Source: Olsenella urininfantis (lineage in GTDB: Bacteria > Actinomycetota > Coriobacteriia > Coriobacteriales > Atopobiaceae). Taken from it: a stretch of 64,000 nucleotides of DNA. Every line of letters begins with the position of its first letter. The stretch's first letter is position 1. Below, piece after piece: positions 16,983 to 25,262 of the stretch. The stretch is taken from NCBI RefSeq assembly GCF_900155635.1, contig NZ_LT732540.1, forward strand, positions 1,646,190-1,710,189. The letters run 5' to 3'. The notes under the pieces are model-generated. The model was not told where the DNA came from, did no database searches, and worked only from the letters and a program-made list of their open reading frames with translations. The translations under genes were made by a program, and so were the position numbers.

Positions 16983-17438
16983 GTGCTGAGCGATCTTGTG
17001 AGCGAGGAGCTCATCCAGCTCGACGTCGAGGCCACCAACTGGGAGGACGGCGTGCGCAAGTCCGCCCAGCCCCTGGTGGACGCGGGCAAGGTCACCCCTG
17101 CCTACGTGGACGACATCGTCAAGGGCGTCAACGAGCTTGGCCCCTACATCGTCATCACCGAGCACGTTGCGCTGCCCCATGCCCGTCCCGAGCAGGGCGC
17201 CCTTGAGCCTGCGGTGGGCATCACCGTGCTCAGGGAGCCCGTTGAGTTTGGGAGCAAGGACAACGATCCCGTGAAGTTCCTGTTCCCCCTGAGCGCCAAG
17301 GATAGCGATGGCCACATCGCCGCGCTACAGTCGCTCGTCGAGCTCCTCTCGGACCCCGAGTTCTTCACGCGTCTGGAGGCAGCTCATTCACCGAAGGATG
17401 TCATGGGCCTCATCCATGACATGGAAGGGAGTTTGTAA
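16983..17438 (+). CDS. PTS sugar transporter subunit IIA (UlaC/fructose-mannitol type), locus 1
   Basis: 151 residues; a phosphotransferase EIIA of the fructose/mannitol/ascorbate group. The phosphorylated histidine is in ALPHARPEQGA (His66), and a second conserved His precedes it in TEHVALPH. It accepts phosphate from HPr and passes it to the IIB encoded next. The GTG start at 16983 is preceded by GGAAAGGAAGGTGG; the ATG at 16953 lacks a ribosome site. The stop overlaps the IIB start in TAATG, so translation is coupled. The sugar is not known; the IIC belongs to the ascorbate (UlaA) family. Confidence 0.88.
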   Translation: MLSDLVSEELIQLDVEATNWEDGVRKSAQPLVDAGKVTPAYVDDIVKGVNELGPYIVITEHVALPHARPEQGALEPAVGITVLREPVEFGSKDNDPVKFLFPLSAKDSDGHIAALQSLVELLSDPEFFTRLEAAHSPKDVMGLIHDMEGSL

Positions 17439-17749
17439 TGGCCGATAAGAAGTTTCGTGCGCTTGTCTGCTGCCGTGCCGGCATGGGCTCGAGCATGATG
17501 CTCAAGATCAAGTGCGACCAGGTCATCAAGGAGTCCAACCTCCCCATCGAGACCGAGCACGGCAACCTCGACTCGCTCAACGGCTTCACGGGCGACCTTG
17601 TGGTCACCATGTCCGACCTCACCGACGAGCTCGCCGTCGACCCCCGCGTCCCCTATGCCGTGGGTGTCAAGAACATCGTCGACAAGGCAGAGATCAAGGC
17701 TGGTCTCGTCAAGTATCTGGCCGAGCAGGGCGTCGAGGTCTCTGAGTAG
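17438..17749 (+). CDS. PTS sugar transporter subunit IIB (UlaB-like), locus 1
   Basis: 103 residues. The P-loop near the N terminus, LVCCRAGMGSS, contains the phosphocysteine of the C-x-x-G-x-G-S-S pattern (Cys12). This matches lactose/ascorbate-type IIB proteins that hand phosphate to the sugar at IIC. The start overlaps the IIA stop by one base. A 137-nt gap with a clear AAGGAAGG ribosome site separates it from the IIC gene; no terminator is seen in that gap. Confidence 0.88.
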   Translation: MADKKFRALVCCRAGMGSSMMLKIKCDQVIKESNLPIETEHGNLDSLNGFTGDLVVTMSDLTDELAVDPRVPYAVGVKNIVDKAEIKAGLVKYLAEQGVEVSE

Positions 17750-17886
17750 ACCCCTGGCCTAGCCAGTGGCCTCAGGGCCAAAACACATAGCCATTCCCCC
17801 AGGGGCTGTGGGCTCATGATTCCAGTTGGGACCATGGCCTTGGGGTGCTCTGTCGAAAAAACCGGTTCAAAAAGGAAGGAAATGCC

Positions 17887-19215
17887 ATGGTTAACGCAAT
17901 CCTGATGCAGCTGCGCGACACAGCGGTCATCATGGGCGCCATCGCCCTCATCGGACTGCTGCTCCAGAAGAAGTCCGCCGTTGACGTCTTCTCTGGCACC
18001 GTCAAGACCATCATCGGCTTCATGATCTTCAACATCGGCTCCAGCGCCATGTCTGCCCAGGTGACCACCTTCGCCACCATGTTCAACACCGCATTCGGCG
18101 TGCAGGGCGTCGTGACGCAGGTCGAGGTCGCCACCTCCCTGGCACTCAACACCTACGGCACCGAGGTCGCCCTGGTCATGGTCCTCGGCTTCATCATGAA
18201 CATGGTCTTCGCCAAGTTCACGAAGTTCAAGGCGGTCTTCCTGACCGGCCAGCACTTCCTGTACTTCGCCTGCGTTCTGGCCCTGGTCTTCATCTCCCTG
18301 GGCGCCCCCTTCATCGTCACCGTGGTTCTCGGCGGCGTGATCCTGGGCTTCTGCGGCGCCGCGCTTCCCTCCTTCTGCCAGCCCTTCATGAACAAGCTCA
18401 CCGGCGCAGAGAACACCATCGCCATGGGCCACTTCAACGACATCGGCTATGCGGTCTCCGGCTACATCGGAAAGCTCTTCTCCAAGCAGCACGAGGCGGA
18501 GCTTGCCTCCGGCTCCTCCGACGACCGCGAGCTCCCCGAGTTCTTCAAGCTCTTCCGTGACTTCGTGTTCTCCGTGGCGCTGTTCATGATCGTGCTCTTC
18601 TACATCGTGACTATCGCCTGCTTCCTGACCGGCCACCTGGTCAAGGTTCCCGACGACCCCACCAACGTGAATAACGTCATCCTCAAGGCCATGGGCAACG
18701 ACATCTGGTTCATCTGGCCCTTCCTCGCCGGCCTCCAGTTCGCCGCCGGCATGAGCGTCCTCATCTACGGCGTGCGCCAGTTCATCGCAGAGATCACCGC
18801 CGCCTTCGTCGGCATCTCCGAGAAGCTCATCCCTGACGCCATCCCCGCCGTTGACTGCCCCGCCATCTTCCCCTTCGCGCCTAACGCCGTCATCCTTGGC
18901 TTCATCGGCTCCTTCGTCGGTGGCCTCGTGGCAATGGCCGTGATGGTTGCCCTGCACAGCCCCACCATCATGATTCCTGCCGCCGGCATCTGCTTCTTCT
19001 CTGGCGGCACCTGTGGCGTCATGGGCTATGCTTACGGCGGCTGGCGCGGCGCCCTGCTCGGCTCCTTCGTCATCGGCATCTTCCTCTGCGCCGGCCCGTT
19101 GGTCCTGTACCCCGCGTTCAGCGCCCTGGGAATCACCGGAGCCTCCTTCCCCAACGTCGACTACAACATCGTTGGCTCGATCATCTACGGCATCGGTCAC
19201 CTCTTTGGCGCATAA
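17887..19215 (+). CDS. PTS transporter subunit IIC, UlaA/SgaT (ascorbate-type) family, locus 1
   Basis: A 442-residue integral membrane permease with about 11 hydrophobic segments. Family landmarks are FSGTVKTIIGFMIFNIG, LTGQHFLYFACVLAL and IPAVDCPAIFPFAPNAVILGFIGSF. It forms the translocation channel for a sugar or sugar acid that is phosphorylated on entry. Start ATG 17887 follows AAAAGGAAGG; the upstream ATG 17882 is out of frame. There is no ulaG lactonase or ulaDEF gene in this locus, so ascorbate is not a safe substrate call. The downstream aldolases suggest a sugar acid or deoxy-sugar-acid route. Confidence 0.87.
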   Translation: MVNAILMQLRDTAVIMGAIALIGLLLQKKSAVDVFSGTVKTIIGFMIFNIGSSAMSAQVTTFATMFNTAFGVQGVVTQVEVATSLALNTYGTEVALVMVLGFIMNMVFAKFTKFKAVFLTGQHFLYFACVLALVFISLGAPFIVTVVLGGVILGFCGAALPSFCQPFMNKLTGAENTIAMGHFNDIGYAVSGYIGKLFSKQHEAELASGSSDDRELPEFFKLFRDFVFSVALFMIVLFYIVTIACFLTGHLVKVPDDPTNVNNVILKAMGNDIWFIWPFLAGLQFAAGMSVLIYGVRQFIAEITAAFVGISEKLIPDAIPAVDCPAIFPFAPNAVILGFIGSFVGGLVAMAVMVALHSPTIMIPAAGICFFSGGTCGVMGYAYGGWRGALLGSFVIGIFLCAGPLVLYPAFSALGITGASFPNVDYNIVGSIIYGIGHLFGA

Positions 19216-19235
19216 GCTCGCCTGAGCAGCTTCAG

Positions 19236-19280
19236 GGGCCCGGCGGCAACCACCTGCGGTGGGCGTCTCCGGGCCCTTTT
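19236..19280 (+). terminator. Terminator or attenuator after IIC of locus 1
   Basis: GGGCCCGG at 19236-19243 pairs with CCGGGCCC at 19269-19276, followed by TTTT. It separates the transport genes from the catabolic genes and may give them lower expression. Confidence 0.75.
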
Positions 19281-19305
19281 GCTAGAAAGGACTCTGGAGG
19301 GTCAC

Positions 19306-19866
19306 ATGTCTCAAGCAAAGCCCAAGGGATCGCCAAGGCTTCCCGACCGCGGCTCCCTTCCCGACGAGGAGATCGAGCTCGTGGTGGAGGAGGACCGCAT
19401 GCATCTGGTCCTCGAGGCCTTCGCATCCTTCGCCTGCGTCCTGGCCCTGCTCCTTGGCGCGCTGGCCCTCGTGGAGGCGGCAGGCGCCAGCTCGAACATG
19501 TGGCTCGTGCTCCTGGCCCTGTTCGCCCTGACGGCGGTGTGGTTCATCTCCAGGCATGCCGGGAGGCTCTTCCGCAGGTGGATGGCCCATACCCCCGTCA
19601 TGGAGCTGGGCGAGAGGCACCTCTTCGTCTGCAGGGAGTCCAAGCGGGAGCAGGCGCTCTGCGTAAGCTACGAGAGCATTGGCCAGGCCAGGGTCCAGCG
19701 CGAGGGCGGCAAGCTGCGCCTGCTGCTCAAGGGGCCTTGGGTCGAGCATCCCTCTGGCTACGAGTACGTGGCAGTCTCCCGACCCTTCGCCAAAGAGAGC
19801 CTCGACTCCCTTGAGGAGGAGCTCGTCTCGGCTCTGCGCGCCCACGGTGTGAGCGTCGCGTCCTAG
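19306..19866 (+). CDS. Two-helix membrane protein with PH-like domain, unknown function
   Basis: 186 residues. Two adjacent transmembrane helices (about 42-62, ASFACVLALLLGALALVEAA; and 68-85, LVLLALFALTAVWFIS) are followed by a cytosolic domain of alternating strands ending in a C-terminal helix (LDSLEEELVSALRAHGVSV). The domain plan resembles small PH-like membrane proteins. No catalytic motif is visible. Start ATG 19306 follows GGAGGG. It sits between the PTS genes and the isomerase, so it may be co-transcribed with the catabolic genes, but no family function supports a role there. Confidence 0.6.
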   Translation: MSQAKPKGSPRLPDRGSLPDEEIELVVEEDRMHLVLEAFASFACVLALLLGALALVEAAGASSNMWLVLLALFALTAVWFISRHAGRLFRRWMAHTPVMELGERHLFVCRESKREQALCVSYESIGQARVQREGGKLRLLLKGPWVEHPSGYEYVAVSRPFAKESLDSLEEELVSALRAHGVSVAS

Positions 19867-19905
19867 CACCACGTCAGCATCCATCTCCAAGATCAAGGAG
19901 GAAAC

Positions 19906-20514
19906 ATGGCAAGCGACAAGGAACAGGTCCAGGAATTTCTGTCCATCATGAACGAGGAGGTCATGGCCTTCCAGGCCGGCATCGACATCGACGCCCTCGC
20001 CGCGGCAAGGGACCTCATCCGCTCGACCGAGAAGGCCGGCGGTCGCGTGCACGTCACCGGCATCGGCAAGCCGGGCCACGTGAGCGGCTACGTGGCGTCG
20101 CTCCTCTCGTCCACGGGAACGCCCACCTACGAGCTCCACGGCACCGAGGCCGTCCATGGCTCCGCAGGCCAGGTCCTTCCCGGCGACGTGGTCATAGCCA
20201 TCTCCAACAGCGGCGAGACGGTCGAGCTCAAGGCCACCGTCAACTGCCTCAAGTCCAACGGGGCAAAGATCATCTCCGTGACCGGAAACCCCGAGTCCTG
20301 GCTTGCCCGGCAAGGCGACGTGGCCCTCATCGCCGGAGTCAGGCGCGAGGGCGACGACATGAACAAGCCTCCCCGGGCGTCCATCGTCGCCGAGATCCTG
20401 GAGCTGCAGTGCCTCTCCATCCTGCTGCAGAACGACTACGGCCTGAACCCCACCCAGTACGTCAAGTGGCATCCGGGCGGGGCCCTGGGCGCGTCCATCC
20501 GCGAGGGAAGGTAG
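19906..20514 (+). CDS. SIS-domain sugar-phosphate isomerase (KpsF/GutQ-like, no CBS)
   Basis: 202 residues forming a single SIS domain. GRVHVTGIGKPGHVSGYVAS, LHGTEAVHGSAGQV, the AISNSGETVELK phosphosugar-binding loop and the C-terminal WHPGGALG are characteristic of arabinose-5-phosphate isomerase-like proteins. The CBS pair of KdsD/KpsF is missing, as in catabolic relatives. Start ATG 19906 follows AAGGAGG. It probably isomerises the phosphorylated sugar delivered by PTS locus 1 before aldol cleavage by the next two enzymes. The stop is 5 nt from the next start. Confidence 0.82.
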   Translation: MASDKEQVQEFLSIMNEEVMAFQAGIDIDALAAARDLIRSTEKAGGRVHVTGIGKPGHVSGYVASLLSSTGTPTYELHGTEAVHGSAGQVLPGDVVIAISNSGETVELKATVNCLKSNGAKIISVTGNPESWLARQGDVALIAGVRREGDDMNKPPRASIVAEILELQCLSILLQNDYGLNPTQYVKWHPGGALGASIREGR

Positions 20515-20519
20515 GGCGC

Positions 20520-21419
20520 ATGGCACTCTTCTCTGGCGTCATCGTCCCCATGGTCACGCCCTTCAGGCGCGACGAGGGACAGACCATCAACTACGAGGCC
20601 GGCGAGCAGCTCGTGGAGAAGCTCGTCGCCGCCGGCGCGAGCGGCATCTTCACCTTCGGCTCCAACGGCGAGTTCCACACCTGCACCCCCGACGAGAAGA
20701 TAGGCTTCTCGAAGTTCGTGGTAGAGAGGGTCGCCGGCCGAGTTCCCGTCTACGTGGGCACCGGCTCCTGCTCTACGCGCGAGGCGTGCGAGATGTCCAG
20801 GAGGGCGGAGGCGATCGGCGCAGACGCGCTCTCGGTCATCAACCCCTACTTCATGAAGGTCTCCGACGCTGAGGTCAGGAGCTACTTCGAGGCCGTTGCC
20901 CAGAGCGTGAAGATCCCCATCATCCTGTACAACATCCCCAAGTCCACGGGCATGAACCTCTCGCCCGAGCTCGTGGGGGAGCTCGCCCGGATAGACAACG
21001 TCAAGGGCGTCAAGGACAGCTCCGGCAACATGGACAACCTCGCCGGCTACCTCCAGGCCGCAAGGGGCAACGACGTGGACGTGCTCGTGGGCTCCGACGG
21101 CAAGATCTCCGAGGCGTTCGCGCTTGGCGCCTCGGGCACCATTGCGGGCACGGCCAACCTCATCACTGACGTGGTGGTCAGGCTCTGGGAGGCCCTCGAG
21201 GCGGGCGACGCCGAGCTCGCGGCTCAGCTGCAGGCCGAGGTGGAGCCCATTCGCGACGTGCTTCACCTGGGGTCCACCCCCCAGACGCTCAAGCGCTCGC
21301 TCGAGCTCTCCGGTATCCCCGTGGGTCCAGGCCGCGCCCCCGTCTCTGAGACCACGCCCGACGTGGACGAGAAGATCAAGGCGATGCTGGACCACTACGG
21401 CATCAGTCACTCAGCGTAG
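20520..21419 (+). CDS. DapA/NAL-family aldolase (2-keto-3-deoxy-sugar-acid type)
   Basis: 299 residues of the dihydrodipicolinate synthase/N-acetylneuraminate lyase superfamily. The pyruvate-binding GSNGE loop is near residue 48, catalytic Tyr137 is in YNIPKSTG, and the Schiff-base Lys165 is in GVKDSSGN. It splits or makes 2-oxo acids through a pyruvate Schiff base. In this operon a catabolic 2-keto-3-deoxy-acid aldolase or dehydratase is likelier than lysine biosynthesis. Start ATG 20520 is 6 nt after the SIS gene, with GGAAGG as ribosome site. The substrate is not defined by sequence. Confidence 0.82.
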   Translation: MALFSGVIVPMVTPFRRDEGQTINYEAGEQLVEKLVAAGASGIFTFGSNGEFHTCTPDEKIGFSKFVVERVAGRVPVYVGTGSCSTREACEMSRRAEAIGADALSVINPYFMKVSDAEVRSYFEAVAQSVKIPIILYNIPKSTGMNLSPELVGELARIDNVKGVKDSSGNMDNLAGYLQAARGNDVDVLVGSDGKISEAFALGASGTIAGTANLITDVVVRLWEALEAGDAELAAQLQAEVEPIRDVLHLGSTPQTLKRSLELSGIPVGPGRAPVSETTPDVDEKIKAMLDHYGISHSA

Positions 21420-21434
21420 GAAGAGGGGGCCATC

Positions 21435-22079
21435 ATGCAGATGCAGAAGATGTGCGTCACCAAGAGGCTCTATGACTGCGGCGCCCTTGCCGTGGTGCGC
21501 GTCGAGACCGTGGAGCGTGGCTGCGAGATAGCCGAGGGCTGCATCAGGGGCGGCGTGCCCTGCCTCGAGATCAGCTACACCAACTCCAACGCGGGTGAGG
21601 TCATCTCCGGCATCAAGGCGAGGTTCGGCGACGAGATCTGCATCGGCGCGGGTACCGTCATGGACGAGACCACCGCCCGCCTCGCCATCATGTCCGGCGC
21701 CGAGTTCGTCGTTGCCAACATGAGCAGCCTCGCCGTCGCCGAGACCTGCAATCGCTACCAGATCCCCTACGCCCCCGGCTGCACCACGGTGACCGAGGCG
21801 GTCCAGGGCATGGAGAGGGGGGCGGCGTTCATCAAGGCCTTCCCCGTCTCCAACGTCTATGGCCCTCAGCTGGTCAGCCTCTTCAAGACCCCCACCCCCT
21901 GGATGCCCATCATGGCTTCTGGCGGCATCAACCTGGAGAACCTCGCCGAGTGGGTCGAGCGTGGCGTGGACTGCTGTGGGATGGGGAGCCTCCTCACCAA
22001 GGGGTCCGTGGACGAGATCGCCGCCAACGCCGCCCAGGTGCGCAGGATCATTGACGAGACGCGGGCCAAGATGGCGTAG
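21435..22079 (+). CDS. KDPG/KHG aldolase family protein
   Basis: 214 residues, class I aldolase of the Eda family. The active-site Lys134 is in AFIKAFPVSN, the catalytic Glu is in VPCLEISYTN, and GAGTVMDE and MASGGINLENL are conserved. It cleaves 2-keto-3-deoxy-6-phosphogluconate or a relative to pyruvate plus glyceraldehyde 3-phosphate. It is the last gene of PTS locus 1 and is followed by a strong terminator. Having it together with a DapA-family aldolase points to a pathway with two keto-acid steps, or to two related substrates. Confidence 0.87.
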   Translation: MQMQKMCVTKRLYDCGALAVVRVETVERGCEIAEGCIRGGVPCLEISYTNSNAGEVISGIKARFGDEICIGAGTVMDETTARLAIMSGAEFVVANMSSLAVAETCNRYQIPYAPGCTTVTEAVQGMERGAAFIKAFPVSNVYGPQLVSLFKTPTPWMPIMASGGINLENLAEWVERGVDCCGMGSLLTKGSVDEIAANAAQVRRIIDETRAKMA

Positions 22080-22104
22080 TTGCCCGCCTTTGGGGTGAGC
22101 ACGT

Positions 22105-22146
22105 CCGCCTCGTCGCCAGGCCCTCTGGCGACGAGGCGGTTTTTTT
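22105..22146 (+). terminator. Strong rho-independent terminator of locus 1
   Basis: A perfect 15-bp stem CCGCCTCGTCGCCAG with a 5-nt loop and its complement, then seven T. It ends the catabolic operon. Confidence 0.92.
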
Positions 22147-22222
22147 CGGGCCTTTTCTGCCTGCTGTGCCGTCACCTACTGGTGGCCTGACGGACGAAAA
22201 AGGTGAGATTCGGCCTGCCAGG

Positions 22223-22257
22223 CCCGCAATGCCGTCGTTTGGCGGCGGCATTGCGGG
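22223..22257 (-). terminator. Hairpin downstream of the second DeoR gene
   Basis: CCCGCAATGCCG and CGGCATTGCGGG form a perfect 12-bp stem with an 11-nt loop. On the minus strand it follows the stop of the divergent regulator, with a T-run some 20 nt further on. Confidence 0.55.
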
Positions 22258-22294
22258 CGGGAAGTCGGGCCTCGGCCCTTCTCGGGCCACGGAC

Positions 22295-22927
22295 CTACCG
22301 GGGCAGGGACCTCAGGGTGGGCACGCCAAGCTGCGAAAGCCGCTCCAGCAGGGCTAGATCCTCGGCATCGGTGATGACGGCCGAGAAGTCAGTGACCGAG
22401 GCGAAGCGGAAGAGCCCCGGACGGTGGAACTTCTCCTCCTCCACCAGGAGGAAGCGGTAGGAGGCGTTGTGGATGACGCGCTTGTCGCCCTCGGCAATAA
22501 GGTCGGCAAGCAGGAGGTTGGTGCGAGAGACGTCGAGGAAGATGGAGTCTCCATTGTTTATCTCGAGATAAGCGCGCTTCGCCACCGCCCTGCGCGCCTG
22601 CAGGGCGGTCTCGTCCCTCTCGCGCTCGACGGACACGGGCTCAAAGACGCGTCCCGTGCCATCCCAGGGCCAGTGGTCGCCTGAGGCGCTGGCGTGGCTT
22701 GGGGGCCTATGGCGCCCGGCGCGCTGCGCCGCCTGCGGGGCGGGTGGCCCAACGCGCCGGGCGCCGCCGTAGTAGCGCTCGCAGCGGCCCTCCCTCGAGA
22801 GCGTCTGGAGGTCCTTCCGGATGCTGTCGACGCTTACGCCAAAGCGCCGCGAGAGACCCTCCACGCTTGCCGAGCCCTCAGCATTGAGGATGGCAACGAT
22901 TTGCTCCCTGCGTTCATGGCGAAACAA
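22295..22927 (-). CDS. DeoR-like regulator of PTS locus 2, with internal deletion
   Basis: 210 residues if read from TTG 22927, which follows GGGAGGGGG and gives the usual DeoR opening (FRHERREQIVAILNAEG). The HTH is intact (ASVEGLSRRFGVSVDSIRKDLQTL). Two oddities stand out. A ~35-residue Pro/His/Arg-rich insert (APQAAQRAGRHRPPSH) follows YYGGA. About 90 residues are missing between the LLADLIAE helix and LLVEEEKFHRPG, which removes the canonical LxGG and GxxG ligand-binding middle. The frame stays open throughout, so it may still bind DNA but sense differently. It is divergent from PTS locus 2, with a 16-bp palindrome between them. Confidence 0.7.
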   Translation of the reverse strand: MFRHERREQIVAILNAEGSASVEGLSRRFGVSVDSIRKDLQTLSREGRCERYYGGARRVGPPAPQAAQRAGRHRPPSHASASGDHWPWDGTGRVFEPVSVERERDETALQARRAVAKRAYLEINNGDSIFLDVSRTNLLLADLIAEGDKRVIHNASYRFLLVEEEKFHRPGLFRFASVTDFSAVITDAEDLALLERLSQLGVPTLRSLPR

Positions 22928-23027
22928 GCGTGCCCCCTCCCGCCGCCTGGATGCCCGGTGGTTATCCCTAGCTAGAAAAATACCCCTCGAAAGCTTGGGA
23001 AAAGGCACCGTTGGCCAAAGGTGAAGA

Positions 23028-23043
23028 AAAAATGTACATTTTT
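23028..23043. promoter_or_regulatory. Palindromic operator candidate upstream of PTS locus 2
   Basis: AAAAATGTACATTTTT is a perfect 16-bp palindrome in the gap between the DeoR-like gene and the IIA gene. A further AGTACAAAA lies next to it. It is a likely site for the divergent regulator or a catabolite regulator. Confidence 0.55.
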
Positions 23044-23185
23044 AGTACAAAACAGGAAAGAACAGGAATAGAATGTGCGCGTAATGAGGAGCGCCAAGGG
23101 TTTGAGCGCAGCACGTGATCGGTGCGCGCCGGCCCGGAGGTGCCTTCGCCTGTTGAAGGGACGAGGAAGCGAAGGGAGGTACTAC

Positions 23186-23629
23186 ATGAGCGCAATGTCT
23201 GACATGCTCAAGAGGGAGAACGTGCAGATCGTCGAGTCCTGCAAGGACTGGGAGGATGCCATTCATGTTGCCGTCCAGCCCCTGGTTGATGGCGGCTTCG
23301 TCACGCCCGACTACATCGCGGGCATCATAGAGAACACCAACAAGTTCGGTCCCTACTTCGTCCTTGCTCCCGACCTGGCGCTTCTGCATGCGCGCCCCGA
23401 GCAGGGCGTGGTGGAGCAGCAGCTCGCGGTGACCATCGCCCGCACGGGAGTCGAGTTCAAGCCCGGCGAGCCGGTGCGTGTTCTCGTCACCCTGGCAGCG
23501 ACCGACCCAGACTCTCACCTGGACGTCATGCGCATTCTCGCGACGATGTTCGCCGATCCCGCAAACATCGAGAAGGTCGCCACCGCAGCCAGCGCAGACG
23601 AGGTCTACAGGCTCTTCATGGAGGCATAG
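23186..23629 (+). CDS. PTS sugar transporter subunit IIA (UlaC-like), locus 2
   Basis: 147 residues. The active His68 is in LALLHARPEQG, in the same family as the locus 1 IIA (WEDAI..QPLVDGG and PDYI are shared in position), so the two loci are paralogous. ATG 23186 follows GAAGGGAGG. It is the first gene of a IIA-IIC-IIB-transketolase locus. It passes phosphate from HPr to IIB. Confidence 0.87.
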   Translation: MSAMSDMLKRENVQIVESCKDWEDAIHVAVQPLVDGGFVTPDYIAGIIENTNKFGPYFVLAPDLALLHARPEQGVVEQQLAVTIARTGVEFKPGEPVRVLVTLAATDPDSHLDVMRILATMFADPANIEKVATAASADEVYRLFMEA

Positions 23630-23721
23630 GCCGCCCAACGCGCGCCGTGCGGCAGGTGGCGCAGGGCGCGCCGGCAATGCAAGTGGAACGAAGCACGTAC
23701 ATCGCAACAGAGGGAGGAAAC

Positions 23722-25188
23722 ATGGCAGTGCTCGACTTCATAGTCAACATTCTGTCAACGCCAGCCATCCTGGTTGGCCTTCTCGCGCTTGTGGGCCTGT
23801 GTCTGCAGCGCAAGCCCATCGAGGACGTCGTCAAGGGCACCATCAAGACCATCGTGGGCTTCCTGGTGCTGTCCGCAGGCGCTGGCTTCCTGCAGACCGG
23901 CTCCCTGCTCGCCTTTGGCGAGCTCTTCAACTACGCCTTCAACATGCAGGGCGTCGTTCCCAACAACGAGGCCGTCGTGGCTGACGCCCTCCAGAACTTC
24001 GGTACCAGCTCGGCCCTCATCATGGCCATCGGCATGGCGCTGAACATCGTTCTGGCGCGCTTCTCCCGCATGCCCTACATCTTCCTCACCGGCCATCACA
24101 CCCTGTACATGGCGTGCATGATCGCCGTCATCCTGGGTGGCGCCGGCCACCTCGAGGGAGCTGCCCTCTACCTTGCAGGCGGCTGCCTGCTGGCGCTCAT
24201 CATGGTCCTCTCGCCCGCCTACTGCCAGGTCACCTTCCGCAAGGTCACCGGCTCTGATGGCGTGGCCCTTGGTCACTTCGGCGGCCTCGGCTACTGGTTT
24301 GCCGGCCTTGTGGGCCGCCTCTTCGCCAAGGACCCCAACCGCAAGAGCACCGAGGAGATCAGCTTCCCCAAGCGCCTCATCTTCCTGCGTGACACCACCG
24401 TTTCCATCTCCATCACGATGATGATCTTCTTCCTCATCGTCGTGGCCGTCGCCGTGGCCAAGGGCCTGCTGGGCATCGTTCCCGCCGGCACCGACCCCAA
24501 GGCCGCAGCTGCCCTTCTTGAGCCCTACGGCCTGACCGTCGCCAACGTGGGCGGCCTGCTTAACATCGGCACCGAGACGACCAGCAACTGGATCGTCTGG
24601 GCCCTCACCTCCGGTATGAGCTTCGCCGGTGGCGTTTACATCATCCTGTCCGGCGTCCGCCTGATCATCGGCGAGATCGTCCCCGCCTTCAAGGGCATCG
24701 CCGACAAGCTGGTCCCCGGCGCCAAGCCTGCGCTGGACTGCCCCGTGGCCTTCACCTATGCCCCCAACGCCGTCATCATCGGCTTCCTGAGCTCCTTCGT
24801 GGGCGGCATCGTGGGCCTGCTCATCCTCAATGGCGTCAACGCCGCAATTCCCGTCGCCCTCATCCTGCCTGGCGTCGTGCCCCACTTCTTCTGCGGTGCA
24901 ACCGCAGGCGTCTTCGGCAACGCCGAGGGCGGCCTCAAGGGCTGCATCGCCGGCTCCTTCGCCCACGGCCTTCTGATCACCTTCCTGCCCATGGTCTGCA
25001 TGCCCGTCTTCAGCGCCCTGGGCTACGTGGGCAGCACCTTCTCTGATGCCGACTTCTCCTGGATGGGCATCGTCTTCGGCAACGCCGTGAACTTCGCCCA
25101 GGGTGGCCTGCTCGTGGCCGTCTGCGTCATCGCGTTCCTGCTGCCGATCGTCTACAACTTTGTCGCTCCCAAGAAGAACGAGGCGTAG
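23722..25188 (+). CDS. PTS transporter subunit IIC, UlaA/SgaT family, locus 2
   Basis: 488 residues, about 11-12 membrane segments. Family features are VVKGTIKTIVGFLVLSAGAG, LTGHHTLYMACM, GHFGGLGYWFAG and PALDCPVAFTYAPNAVIIGF. It shares the fold with the locus 1 IIC but is longer, with an extra loop at ~265-300. Start ATG 23722 follows GAGGGAGG. It imports an unknown sugar; the downstream transketolase suggests a pentose or pentitol-type product. It is followed by a hairpin that separates it from its IIB gene. Confidence 0.87.
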   Translation: MAVLDFIVNILSTPAILVGLLALVGLCLQRKPIEDVVKGTIKTIVGFLVLSAGAGFLQTGSLLAFGELFNYAFNMQGVVPNNEAVVADALQNFGTSSALIMAIGMALNIVLARFSRMPYIFLTGHHTLYMACMIAVILGGAGHLEGAALYLAGGCLLALIMVLSPAYCQVTFRKVTGSDGVALGHFGGLGYWFAGLVGRLFAKDPNRKSTEEISFPKRLIFLRDTTVSISITMMIFFLIVVAVAVAKGLLGIVPAGTDPKAAAALLEPYGLTVANVGGLLNIGTETTSNWIVWALTSGMSFAGGVYIILSGVRLIIGEIVPAFKGIADKLVPGAKPALDCPVAFTYAPNAVIIGFLSSFVGGIVGLLILNGVNAAIPVALILPGVVPHFFCGATAGVFGNAEGGLKGCIAGSFAHGLLITFLPMVCMPVFSALGYVGSTFSDADFSWMGIVFGNAVNFAQGGLLVAVCVIAFLLPIVYNFVAPKKNEA

Positions 25189-25228
25189 GCTCAGCACCAC
25201 GCCAGAGGTCTTTGGACCGAGACGTGCG

Positions 25229-25262
25229 GGGGCCGAGAACCAGCGTGGTTCTCGGCCCCTTT
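25229..25262 (+). terminator. Intra-operon terminator/attenuator between IIC and IIB
   Basis: A perfect 14-bp stem GGGGCCGAGAACCA with a GCG loop, then TTTCT. The gene downstream (IIB) is needed by the gene upstream, so read-through, processing or a second promoter must supply IIB. Confidence 0.75.

Noticed and set aside
16983..19215. Calling PTS locus 1 an ascorbate system
   Set aside because: Only the transporter family supports it; ulaG, ulaD, ulaE and ulaF are absent from the locus.
20520..21419. Naming the DapA-family gene as lysine-biosynthetic dapA
   Set aside because: It sits in a sugar operon between a SIS isomerase and a KDPG aldolase, with no lysine genes nearby.
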